Shown here: positions 14,284 through 22,033 of the stretch, one piece after another
How positions within the stretch are numbered: position 1 is the stretch's first letter
Layout: every line of letters begins with the position of its first letter
From: Christensenella sp. UBA3857
GTDB taxonomy: Bacteria > Bacillota > Clostridia > Christensenellales > CAG-138
Length of the DNA: 64,000 bases
Direction of reading: 5' to 3'
NCBI GenBank assembly: GCA_002392505.1
Contig: DGHD01000059.1
Span: 3,352-67,351 of the forward strand
Translations under genes and position numbers: made by a program
Notes under the pieces: model-generated
Seen by the model: only the letters and a program-made list of their open reading frames with translations
What the model was told of the DNA's origin: nothing
The model's database searches: none

Positions 14284-15510
14284 TCAGAACGCCCACTTGC
14301 CGCGGCGGAATATGGGAACGACCTTGCCTTCGCGGGTGACGGCGTCGATATCCAGCCCCTCGTAGCCGATCATGAAGTCGTTGTGCTCCATGGAATCGTT
14401 AATGCCCATTTCGCGGCATTCCTCGAGCGTCTTGTTCTCGTAGCCGCGGATGGTGTTCGTGAAGCCCATGCCGAGCGCCAGATGGCAGGAGGCGTTCTCG
14501 TCGAACAGGGTATCGTAGAAGGTGACGCCCGATTCGGAGATGGGGGAGTTGACGGGCACGAGCGCGCATTCGCCGAGGTAGGCGGAGCCCTCGTCCATTG
14601 CGATCATCTGCTCGAGCAGCGCCTGGTTCTTTTCGGCATGCACCTCGACGGCCTTGCCGCCCTCAAAGCGCACCCAGAAATTCTCAATGAGCTCGCCGTT
14701 GTAGGAAAGGGGCTTGGTGGCGTAAACTATGCCCTCGGCTTTGCCCTTCATCGGGGAGGTGAAGCACTCCTCGCTGGGGATGTTCGCGTTGAAGACGATG
14801 CCCTGAAGGCTGGTCTCGGATGCGCCCATAAAGGTGCCCTCGGGGATCATGCCCACGGTCAGATCGGTGCCGTTGTCGCCCTTATAGCGGAGCTCCTTTA
14901 TGCCGAGGCCGTTCAGGTACTTGCAGCGATCGTGCAGATCCTTGTTGTGCTCTTCCCATGCGGCGATGGGATCGGGACCGTCCGCACGGGAGGTGAAGAG
15001 GATCGCTTCCCAAAGCTTTTCGATGGCGCGGCCCTTGGGCAGGCCGGGGAAGACCTTCTTTGCCCACGCGGCGCCGGGAACGGCGGCGATGCACCACTGC
15101 TGCTTGTTCTCCATCTGGTCGTAATAGGGCTTGACTATCGGCCAGCTCTTCTGATCGGCCTTTGCGATCTTGTCCTGATTTATGCCCTTGAGACCGTCCG
15201 GATCGGAAGAAATGATGCTGATGGTGCAGGGCAGGGTGTCCACGTAATGCTGCAGACGGGCCTTCTCCCATTCCTCGACCTTCGCAAGAGAGGTGACGGA
15301 CTTGTGGCGCACCTCCAGCTTGTAGAGCGGCTGATGGCGGAACTCCACGCGGACGTCCCTTGCGCCGGCCTTGTAGCACTCGTCCACGAGCAGCTCAACG
15401 AAGCGGGGCTGATCGAGCTGGCAGCGGATGATGACGTCCTGCCCCTTGCGGATGTTGACGCCCATTCGGGCGATGAGTTTCGCGTAGTTGCGAAGTACGG
15501 TTTGTTTCAT
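14284..15510 (-). CDS. M29-family aminopeptidase
   Basis: 408 residues. A cytoplasmic metallo-aminopeptidase of the AmpS/aminopeptidase T family. Family blocks are NIPSEECFTSP (first metal ligands), FDENASCHLALG and SMEHNDFMIG, which supply the two-metal centre, plus RRGKWAF at the end. The ATG at 15510 is preferred to the one at 15516 because AAGGAG lies 8 bases before it and only 2 before the other. It is transcribed from a conserved promoter module (15565-15593). Confidence 0.93.
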   Translation of the reverse strand: MKQTVLRNYAKLIARMGVNIRKGQDVIIRCQLDQPRFVELLVDECYKAGARDVRVEFRHQPLYKLEVRHKSVTSLAKVEEWEKARLQHYVDTLPCTISIISSDPDGLKGINQDKIAKADQKSWPIVKPYYDQMENKQQWCIAAVPGAAWAKKVFPGLPKGRAIEKLWEAILFTSRADGPDPIAAWEEHNKDLHDRCKYLNGLGIKELRYKGDNGTDLTVGMIPEGTFMGASETSLQGIVFNANIPSEECFTSPMKGKAEGIVYATKPLSYNGELIENFWVRFEGGKAVEVHAEKNQALLEQMIAMDEGSAYLGECALVPVNSPISESGVTFYDTLFDENASCHLALGMGFTNTIRGYENKTLEECREMGINDSMEHNDFMIGYEGLDIDAVTREGKVVPIFRRGKWAF

Positions 15511-15564
15511 ATCCATATCTCCTTTTTGTTCCGTCTTTCCGCGTACTGCGGTTTTTTCGGAACA

Positions 15565-15593
15565 AGTTTACCACATCCGCGCCGTTTTTTCAA
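15565..15593 (-). promoter_or_regulatory. Promoter module, copy 1 (aminopeptidase)
   Basis: Minus-strand TTGAAA, a 17-base spacer ending GGCGCGGATGTGG, and TAAACT. The same module, spacer included, recurs at 17189-17217 and 17628-17656. The similarity extends about 20-45 bases further upstream in each copy. Confidence 0.75.
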
Positions 15594-15710
15594 TCTCGGC
15601 AAAAGAAAAATGCCGCCCAAATGATGGCGGCAAAGGGGGAGCGATCGCTCGACCTGATGGGATAGTCCTGCTGCGCCTAACCCATTCTGACCGGGGTTAT
15701 ATTTGCCATA

Positions 15711-16073
15711 TCACATCGGCGTCCCCACTTCGATCAGATTCCCGTCCGGATCGTAGAAGCGTATGACCCTCTGTCCCCAGCTGTGCGTCATGAGCCGGTT
15801 TACGTATTTCACTTCCGGATAATACCTTTCAAGCTTTTCAATAAATCCCTCGATATCGGCTTCTTCAAAGTAGAGCTCGCAGGAATTGTTTTCCGGAACG
15901 ATATCCCTGCCGAGGAACTCTTTCCAGTATTTCTCATCCTGCAGTACCAAGCCCTCCGTCAGGATCATATTTCCGCCGTTGTCGAGTATCATTTCAAGCC
16001 CGAACAGCTCGTGATAGAACTGCCGTGATCTTTCGATATCTTTAACGACTATAAGGAAGCTTTTAAGTTTCAT
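15711..16073 (-). CDS. VOC-family (glyoxalase-like) protein
   Basis: 120 residues. One vicinal-oxygen-chelate domain made of two beta-alpha-beta-beta-beta units: VVKDIERSRQFYHELFGL at the start and RVIRFYDPDGNLIEVGTPM at the end, with Glu of LIEVG the usual metal ligand. Substrate unknown. Its start overlaps the stop of the upstream membrane-protein gene by 4 bases, so the two are co-translated. Confidence 0.9.
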   Translation of the reverse strand: MKLKSFLIVVKDIERSRQFYHELFGLEMILDNGGNMILTEGLVLQDEKYWKEFLGRDIVPENNSCELYFEEADIEGFIEKLERYYPEVKYVNRLMTHSWGQRVIRFYDPDGNLIEVGTPM

Positions 16074-16849
16074 TGCTTTTCCTCGCTTTTACCGAATAAT
16101 GCCGTCAGCCCATAGAGGACGAAGTAAGCGATAAGCGGGACAAGAATGGTCCCCGCGGAGATCATGAGCACGTAAACGGTCTGCCCCAACACCGCGCCGG
16201 CGCCGCTTATTATGTTAAGCCTTATGTTCTCCAAAAACGGGGCGTTGCTGCGAACGAAATTGTTGAAGTTCGTATCGATCAGCTGTGCAAGCGGACCCAC
16301 GATCAGGCAGTATAAGCCATAAGTCAGTATTACCAGAGGAACGTCCTTCTTTATATTGAACCTTGCAAGCCCCTGGAATATGAACAGGAAGAAAGTAAAC
16401 GTGCCTATCCCGTGGAACAGTACGGTATGCAGCTCGAAGAAGCTTCCTCCGCGTCCCGTGAGATAATCCCACATGCTCCTTATCGCATCGTCCGAATAAA
16501 CAACGTTCGGATAGACCGCCATGAACAGGAACAGACAAGTCGATACTACTCCCGCGAGCAGTATAAACTTGTCCCGGTGTTTCCCCTTATAAAAGCACGC
16601 AATGGGATGAATAAACAGAAACAGGCTGCAGAAATGCAGGGGTATCCAGTACGTGCTGTAACCGGTGACGATACCCGTTATCTGCTTTGCGGCTTCCAAT
16701 AACAGCAGCAAAACCGTGCAGATCTTGAGCGGCAAAAGCCTTGTTTCAAGGTCCTTGTTTTTTAACGCGCGGCTCAGTATAAAAGCGATCGCGGCATAAA
16801 CGATGAACTGCGGTATCAGCGTGTATGCGTGCAGCGGCGTCCAAAACAT
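16070..16849 (-). CDS. YwaF/TIGR02206-like integral membrane protein
   Basis: 259 residues with about seven transmembrane helices. The family signature WIPLHFCSLFLFIHP lies in the third helix. The start at 16849 follows AGGAGG by 10 bases; an earlier in-frame ATG runs through that same site and is unlikely. Function of the family is unknown. It is the first gene of a two-gene unit with the VOC protein. Confidence 0.82.
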   Translation of the reverse strand: MFWTPLHAYTLIPQFIVYAAIAFILSRALKNKDLETRLLPLKICTVLLLLLEAAKQITGIVTGYSTYWIPLHFCSLFLFIHPIACFYKGKHRDKFILLAGVVSTCLFLFMAVYPNVVYSDDAIRSMWDYLTGRGGSFFELHTVLFHGIGTFTFFLFIFQGLARFNIKKDVPLVILTYGLYCLIVGPLAQLIDTNFNNFVRSNAPFLENIRLNIISGAGAVLGQTVYVLMISAGTILVPLIAYFVLYGLTALFGKSEEKQ

Positions 16850-17011
16850 AAGCTTTGGTCCTCCTTTTTGTATCAAACGGTATTACAGATCCCGATCCGT
16901 CGATCCCGCTCCTGTTTCCGGAGCGGTCTCTGCGCTTCGGCTTTCGCCGTCCATCAGGCCCCCGGCGCCTGCTCCCATGCGGTCGTCCATGTCTTTCCAA
17001 TCGGAAAGCCC

Positions 17012-17152
17012 TTACGCGGCCTCTTCGACCGTCTGCGGTCAGAAGACTTCATAGCGCAATACTTCCTCATCCGAAAAGTATTCATGCGCCGCGGGCGCGT
17101 CGTCCGTAGTGTAGCTGCGCAGTATCGGTCTTTCGGTTTCAAAGCTTATCGT
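17012..17152 (-). pseudogene. GNAT (RimJ/RimL-type) acetyltransferase remnant
   Basis: Reading the minus strand from 17152 gives TISFETERPILRSYTTDD and then APAAHEYFSDEEVLRYEVF, a typical N-terminus of a RimJ/RimL-type N-acetyltransferase. It is broken: the expected ATG before ISFETER reads ACG (17152-17150), TGA interrupts at 17041-17039 before PQTVEEA, and TAA follows at 17014-17012. The promoter module in front is intact, so the gene probably died recently. Confidence 0.7.
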
Positions 17153-17188
17153 GTCGTATCATCCGTGTATACCTGTTTCTCCGGCACA

Positions 17189-17217
17189 ATTTTACCACAT
17201 CCGCGCCGCTATTTCAA
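17189..17217 (-). promoter_or_regulatory. Promoter module, copy 2 (dead GNAT gene)
   Basis: Minus-strand TTGAAA, 17-base spacer ending GGCGCGGATGTGG, TAAAAT; 36 bases before the lost start codon. Confidence 0.75.
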
Positions 17218-17265
17218 TCTCGCCGAAACGAAAACCGCCCTCGTATGAGAGAGGCAAAGGGTCTG

Positions 17266-17571
17266 TCATCTGAGCGCAGTCAGCCTGCGCTTCAGCAGCG
17301 GGATGCCCTTTTCCAGCCACCACAGATTATCAACGCCGCCGGAGCTCATCCCTCCGTGGGCAAACTCCTCGACCACGGCAAAATCGCCGTATTCGTCGGT
17401 AAGAGGCTTGCCGGAGACCGAAAGGTATTCCGCTTTAATCCATTCCTCCAGCTCGTCGGGCGTGATGATATCCATGTTTTCCGCCAGCTTTTTCAGGTGA
17501 TCCCAGAAATAAGGATCCCCCCGAAAGCCCCATTGTTCCGGTCTTTCTTTGAATATTACCGACAGTTTCAT
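17266..17571 (-). CDS. Conserved small protein of unknown function
   Basis: 101 residues, soluble, mixed helical. It starts MKLSVIFKERPEQWG, then GDPYFWDHLKKLAEN, with a later FAHGGMSSGGVDNLWWLEKGIPLLKRRL. No domain is recognised, but the composition and the clear ribosome binding site (AAGGAGG 4-5 bases before the ATG) support a real gene. Driven by promoter module copy 3. Confidence 0.75.
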   Translation of the reverse strand: MKLSVIFKERPEQWGFRGDPYFWDHLKKLAENMDIITPDELEEWIKAEYLSVSGKPLTDEYGDFAVVEEFAHGGMSSGGVDNLWWLEKGIPLLKRRLTALR

Positions 17572-17931
17572 ATCCGCGTCCTCCTTAAATGCACGATCAG
17601 TCCTGCAAATCCGGTCCTCTCAAGACAAGTTTACCACACCCGCGCTGCGTTTTCAATCACGCCGAAACGGAAGCGCCGCCTTCTCGCTCTGAGACGAAAA
17701 ACCCGGGGCGGCGAAACGATTCACAGGATCGTTTCGCCCTTCAAGTCCCATAACATTATACCACTGAAAACCTATTATGACCCCCACCACGCGGCGCTGA
17801 CGGAGGCCGTGCAGTCGGCGCCCGATAAAACAGGCCGCTTGCGCTATTCGGATGGCTGTTGGTATCAGCTACATCCTAGGGATGGAATCAAATAGAATTG
17901 TAAAGTTACAGGCAAAACCTGCGATTTGGAG
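17572..17931. other. Intergenic region, no gene
   Basis: Contains promoter module copy 3 (17628-17656) and an 11-bp perfect inverted repeat GGCGAAACGAT/ATCGTTTCGCC (17710-17720 with 17728-17738). I see nothing supportable in the remaining bases up to the lipoprotein stop. Confidence 0.5.
17628..17656 (-). promoter_or_regulatory. Promoter module, copy 3
   Basis: Minus-strand TTGAAA, 17-base spacer ending GCGCGGGTGTGG, TAAACT; 57 bases before the start of the 101-residue protein gene. Confidence 0.7.
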
Positions 17932-18948
17932 CTATTCTGCGGCGTTGTTTATAGCTTCGGAGGCAATTACACCGTCGGAGTATGAATACAGCCTTCCGTC
18001 CATGACGGTCCAGCGGACGTCCTGCTGAAGTATGCCGGTCCGGTGCAGCGTGAGAGAGGCGTCGATGCGGACGAGCTCGAAGCCCGCGGAGGAGATATAG
18101 ATATCGTCCCCGTCAAAAACGAGCGGATAGCCGAGCTCGACGCCCGCCGTTTCGACTTCGGCGAGCTTATTGCAGTTAAGATCGAGCACGTCGACGTTCG
18201 CGCCGTATTCCGGGACCACGAAAAGGCGATCGGACGTCACGAAAAAGCAGGAGACGGATGAATAGGAAAGCGGTGTGAATTCGCCGCTTTTTTCGTTGAA
18301 AAGCCAAAGCGTGCCGAGCGAGTCCGCGAAGAAGAAACGGCTGCCCGAGACGGCGATGCGGAGCTGTGAATCGGGAAGCTTAATATCGAACCCCTTTTCC
18401 GCCGCTTTTTGCCGCAGACGGTCCGCAAGCTCGTATTCCGGCACTGCGCGGCCGCCGTTTATCAGGAAGAACGCGTTGCGCTGCATAAGATGATCCACCG
18501 TGAGCGGGGAGAGCCCAAGCACGTCCTCAAGGCCGAGCAAACCGTCCGTACTGGAAACCGCTACGTCCTTATATATGAGCTCGCGTTTGCCCGAAGCCGG
18601 ATAGAAGCGGTAAACGCGCCAGCCCGTGCCCTTCCCGTAGTGCTCGGCGGTAACAAGCTCCGCATAACAGACCGAGCCCTCATCCGCGTTAAGCAGTGTG
18701 ACGTCCTTCTGCATAACGGCCTCAACGGGGTTTTCATCAAGATAATGGACGCCGCCTTCCGAAAACAACGCGTAATGCATATCGCCGCACTGGCAGACAA
18801 AGCCTTCGCCGCAGGGAAGCATGTAGCGCTGTTCAAGGTAATTCGCCGTTTTACCTTCGGGAAGGCCGAGGCGTTCGCGATGAGCGCAGGCGGAAAACAG
18901 CCCTGTGCAAATGAGAAGGGCGAGGCAGAACGCCGATAGTCTTTTCAA
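17932..18948 (-). CDS. Lipoprotein, last gene of the two-component/ABC locus
   Basis: 338 residues from a TTG start that overlaps the permease stop (TTGA). AAGGAGG lies 8 bases upstream, and the protein then opens with a lipoprotein signal (basic KR, hydrophobic stretch, lipobox FSAC). The mature part has blade-like repeats (SGSRFFFADSLGTLWLFNEKSGEF, VTSDRLFVVPEYGANVDVLDLN, DIYISSAGFELVRID), suggesting a propeller on the outer face of the membrane. No named family. Probably a partner of the ABC transporter. Confidence 0.8.
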   Translation of the reverse strand: MKRLSAFCLALLICTGLFSACAHRERLGLPEGKTANYLEQRYMLPCGEGFVCQCGDMHYALFSEGGVHYLDENPVEAVMQKDVTLLNADEGSVCYAELVTAEHYGKGTGWRVYRFYPASGKRELIYKDVAVSSTDGLLGLEDVLGLSPLTVDHLMQRNAFFLINGGRAVPEYELADRLRQKAAEKGFDIKLPDSQLRIAVSGSRFFFADSLGTLWLFNEKSGEFTPLSYSSVSCFFVTSDRLFVVPEYGANVDVLDLNCNKLAEVETAGVELGYPLVFDGDDIYISSAGFELVRIDASLTLHRTGILQQDVRWTVMDGRLYSYSDGVIASEAINNAAE

Positions 18949-19973
18949 TGTTCCATCCTCCTTTTCCCGGTCGTGAGCGCCGCGATCATCAGTATCAGCG
19001 CGAAGCAGACCGAGAATGCGAGCGAGCCCCTTCCCGCTGCTGTCGACCAAACGATCCGCCCGCCGTACTGCTCGCCCTCCCAAACGATGTCGCCGTAAAG
19101 GAAACCGATGCTCTGCATCAGCGAGACCGGTGAGAAATAATACAGCGCGGGGGCGTCAAGCACGTATGGCGGCAGTATGACCGCGAGCACGGAGATGAGC
19201 GCGGTCGTGAGCGCGGATCCGGTCAGCCGCCCGATCATGAACGCGAGCGAGGTGTACGCCGCAAGCCCGAGCGCAGACATAGCGCAGACGAGCAAAAAAC
19301 CTTGCAGTAAGCTTAAAGATGGCATGGGTGAGTTTTCGAATACGGGGAGCGACTCGAGGGGCAGCCCGACGCCGGAAAGTCCGAACATGCGATAAGCGGC
19401 GGCTAAGCGAAGAACGGAAACCATGAGCGACAGCAGGCCGGCAAGTGTGATCCCTATCGCGGCGTCGAGGCGGTAAAGCCGTTTTTTGCCGTATGGGGAC
19501 GTGCTTTTCAGCATGGTCACGTTCGTTTCGTTCTCCGCGGTCTCGGAGACGATGACGAATACGAGCATGGCCGCGGCGGGCAAAAGATCCGGCGAAGCCT
19601 TTGGGTACAGCGCTCGCCATAAGCAGCCGTTTATTATCTGTGTGCCGTGTGAAACGGCGTAGTCCGCGTCCTCAAAAAAGACCCATCCGCCCGTCCTGCC
19701 GGAGAGATACTTTGAGTACTGCCCCATATCATCCATTGCAAACGGCGCCTCATCGTAAAGCCGCTTTTCTTCCGCGAGGGCGGCCTTTTTTTCATCGGTC
19801 AGCTCGCCGGAAAACTCCCGGACGAGTGAAAAATACAACTCGCGGTCGGCCGCAGTCGGAAGCTCGCGAGAGACCCGGGAAAAGATCAGCCCCGCCTCCG
19901 CGACCAGAACGACCAGGAAGAAATACACGAGGCCGCGCTTTATGAATATCTTGTGAAGCTCCCGTTTAAGCAT
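18945..19973 (-). CDS. ABC-2-type permease subunit (second)
   Basis: 342 residues. An N-terminal helix (about 13-33) is followed by a large extracellular loop (about 34-145), then five to six helices. TMLKSTSPYGKKRLYRLDA marks the cytoplasmic loop where ABC-2 permeases meet their ATPase. The start at 19973 follows AAAGGAGG by 7 bases and overlaps the first permease by 8 bases. Together they should form a heterodimeric export or immunity-type transporter. Confidence 0.82.
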   Translation of the reverse strand: MLKRELHKIFIKRGLVYFFLVVLVAEAGLIFSRVSRELPTAADRELYFSLVREFSGELTDEKKAALAEEKRLYDEAPFAMDDMGQYSKYLSGRTGGWVFFEDADYAVSHGTQIINGCLWRALYPKASPDLLPAAAMLVFVIVSETAENETNVTMLKSTSPYGKKRLYRLDAAIGITLAGLLSLMVSVLRLAAAYRMFGLSGVGLPLESLPVFENSPMPSLSLLQGFLLVCAMSALGLAAYTSLAFMIGRLTGSALTTALISVLAVILPPYVLDAPALYYFSPVSLMQSIGFLYGDIVWEGEQYGGRIVWSTAAGRGSLAFSVCFALILMIAALTTGKRRMEH

Positions 19974-21165
19974 AGGCGTTCCTCCTTTTGTATAATACAA
20001 AGGAAAGTGCAATTAACACGGCAAGCAGCAGTGCGCACCCTACCGGCGCAAGCTCGTGTGCGAACACAGGAAGATCGGCGACGTTTTTAACAATGAAGTT
20101 CTCCGCAAGGCGCGGGTAGATGAGGAGCGTCACCGGTTCAAACCAGCGGAGGTATGAGAAGACCCCATCGGTGAACATCGTGAGCGCCATCAGTACCGCG
20201 GTGCACGGCAGTGAGGAGAGAAATGCGGTGATCGTGCGGCGCAGCAGCACCGAAAGCAGTACGGTGAACATTGAAGCGGTGAAAAGCCCGATCGAGCGGA
20301 CAGGCCAAAGCAGAACGAGGAAACCGCCGACGCTGATACCAAGCGGCGAATACTCGTAATTGCCCCAAATATCGTTGACCGACCACAGCGGCATATGGAG
20401 CCCCGACGGACGGCGGCAGACGGAAAACACCGCAAAGTCCTCCGCATAGAAAACGAGCGCAAGCACGGCGGTGAAAACCGCCAACACGGCAAGCTTAATG
20501 AAAAACAGCCGCTTTACGCCGAAAAGCGTGCTCTTTTGAAGCGCATACATCTTCGCCTCTCTCTCGCCGGCAAACAGACCCGACGCGGCATAGACGCAGA
20601 TGAGCAGCGCAAGGAGCGACGAAAGCTTGTATTCAAGGAGCGGGCGGTATTCGTTTACGCGGTAATATTCCGTTATCCGCCTTTCGGAATAGATGCGCTT
20701 GATGCGCCCGGCAAGGCGGGCGGCGTATGCCGAGGTTTCCGTTTCCTCAAATTCCCGGTTTTTTTCAAGGAGGGGCGCGACTATGCGCTCATCGTAGGTA
20801 TAGAGCCGTTCAAGCTCCTCCATGAGCGCTTCCCCTGCGCGTCTGTCCGCGCCGGGCACCCGAAAGAAGCCCCGGTTCCAAGGAGCATTTGAGGTCTCGA
20901 CCTGCGCCTTTTTCGCCTTTTCGATATGCGCCGTGAGAGCGTTCACCTTCTCCTGAGTGATCTCACCGAAATACGACCTTTGCATTTCATAACGCATATG
21001 CTCGTAGGAGCCGTATTCGTCGCCGAAGAGAGTGAGCTCCGGGGTAACGAAAAGATCGTAATTCTCATAGATATTGAAGGCGTTTATGAACAGCAGAAGT
21101 ACGATGATAAACTTAAGATAACGCCTTGAAAGCAGCTTTTTGAATTCGAAGAAGAACAGCTTCAT
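19966..21165 (-). CDS. ABC-2-type permease subunit (first)
   Basis: 399 residues. Opens MKLFFFEFKKLLSRRYLKF, typical of ABC-2 permeases, with helix 1 at about 17-30. A long extracellular loop (about 30-190, rich in charged helices) follows, then about five helices. REAKMYALQKSTLFGVKRL is the probable ATPase coupling loop. It has the same layout as the second permease, so the two are likely old duplicates. It overlaps the ATPase gene by 4 bases. Confidence 0.85.
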   Translation of the reverse strand: MKLFFFEFKKLLSRRYLKFIIVLLLFINAFNIYENYDLFVTPELTLFGDEYGSYEHMRYEMQRSYFGEITQEKVNALTAHIEKAKKAQVETSNAPWNRGFFRVPGADRRAGEALMEELERLYTYDERIVAPLLEKNREFEETETSAYAARLAGRIKRIYSERRITEYYRVNEYRPLLEYKLSSLLALLICVYAASGLFAGEREAKMYALQKSTLFGVKRLFFIKLAVLAVFTAVLALVFYAEDFAVFSVCRRPSGLHMPLWSVNDIWGNYEYSPLGISVGGFLVLLWPVRSIGLFTASMFTVLLSVLLRRTITAFLSSLPCTAVLMALTMFTDGVFSYLRWFEPVTLLIYPRLAENFIVKNVADLPVFAHELAPVGCALLLAVLIALSFVLYKRRNAYA

Positions 21166-22025
21166 GGCGTTTGCTCCTTTGCGCCGAAAAGGAACACGTC
21201 CTCAAGCGTCGGATAGACCTGCACTGCGCCGGCAGCGGGCTTTTCGCGGGAGACGATGCGGAGAGTGCATTCATCTCCTTCGCTGAACACGTTGCTGACG
21301 CGCAGGCGGCGCACGAGCTCCTCACAGCCCGCCATATCGGTCTTTACCTGCCACACGCTCCCATTGACCGCTTCGGCAAGGTCACGGGGCCGCCCGCGCT
21401 TTGCGATACGCCCGTCAAACATGAGTATGACTTCGTTCGCGATGTACTCGACGTCCGGCACGATATGCGTGGCTATGATGACCGTATGACCCTGCGATAT
21501 TTCCGAAAGCAGGTTGCGGAGCCTTATTCTTTCAAGCGGATCGAGCCCGGCGGTGGGCTCGTCGAGAATTATCACGGAGGGGTCTCCGAGAAGCGCCTGT
21601 GCAAGCCCGACCCGCCTCAGCATACCGCCCGAATACCCGCCGAGTTTTCGGTCGGCGTCGCTCTCAAGGTTCACGAATTCGAGCAGTTCACCTGTTTGCT
21701 CCGCGTTTTTGCCGGGTATCCCTTTCAATGCGGACATATAGCAAAGGAACTCCCGCGCAGTGAAGTTTTTGTAATACTCCGGGTACTGCGGCAGGTACCC
21801 GAGCTTTTTAAGATGCTCCGACTTCGGATCGAACGCGCTGGCTCCGTTCCAAAGCACGTCGCCCGAAGTGGGCTTGATCAGCCCTACGATCAGGTTCATC
21901 AGCGTGGTCTTTCCCGCTCCGTTCGGGCCGAGCAGACCGTAAATGCCTTCCCCGAATTCAAGATCGATCCCGTGCAGGACCTCTTTTATGCCGTATGCTT
22001 TTTTAAGGTCTTTGATTTCTATCAT
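21162..22025 (-). CDS. ABC transporter ATP-binding protein
   Basis: 287 residues. Walker A GPNGAGKTT, Q-loop YLPQYPEYY, signature GGYSGGMLRRVGLAQALLG (a YSGGM variant), Walker B VIILDEPTAGLD, and switch IATHI. The C-terminal about 75 residues form the extra domain common to DrrA/BcrA-like ATPases. The start is at MIEIKDLKKAYG, 8 bases after the lipoprotein stop with GAGG 6 bases upstream; longer frames run through the previous gene. It powers the permease pair that follows. Confidence 0.93.
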   Translation of the reverse strand: MIEIKDLKKAYGIKEVLHGIDLEFGEGIYGLLGPNGAGKTTLMNLIVGLIKPTSGDVLWNGASAFDPKSEHLKKLGYLPQYPEYYKNFTAREFLCYMSALKGIPGKNAEQTGELLEFVNLESDADRKLGGYSGGMLRRVGLAQALLGDPSVIILDEPTAGLDPLERIRLRNLLSEISQGHTVIIATHIVPDVEYIANEVILMFDGRIAKRGRPRDLAEAVNGSVWQVKTDMAGCEELVRRLRVSNVFSEGDECTLRIVSREKPAAGAVQVYPTLEDVFLFGAKEQTP

Positions 22026-22033
22026 GGCTTGCC

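Larger units (their letters stand above)
16850..17265. other. Intergenic region with a dead acetyltransferase and a promoter module
   Basis: It holds the GNAT remnant (17012-17152) and a promoter module just upstream of it (17189-17217). The rest (16850-17011) reads as degraded coding sequence on the minus strand without a recognisable product. Confidence 0.55.
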
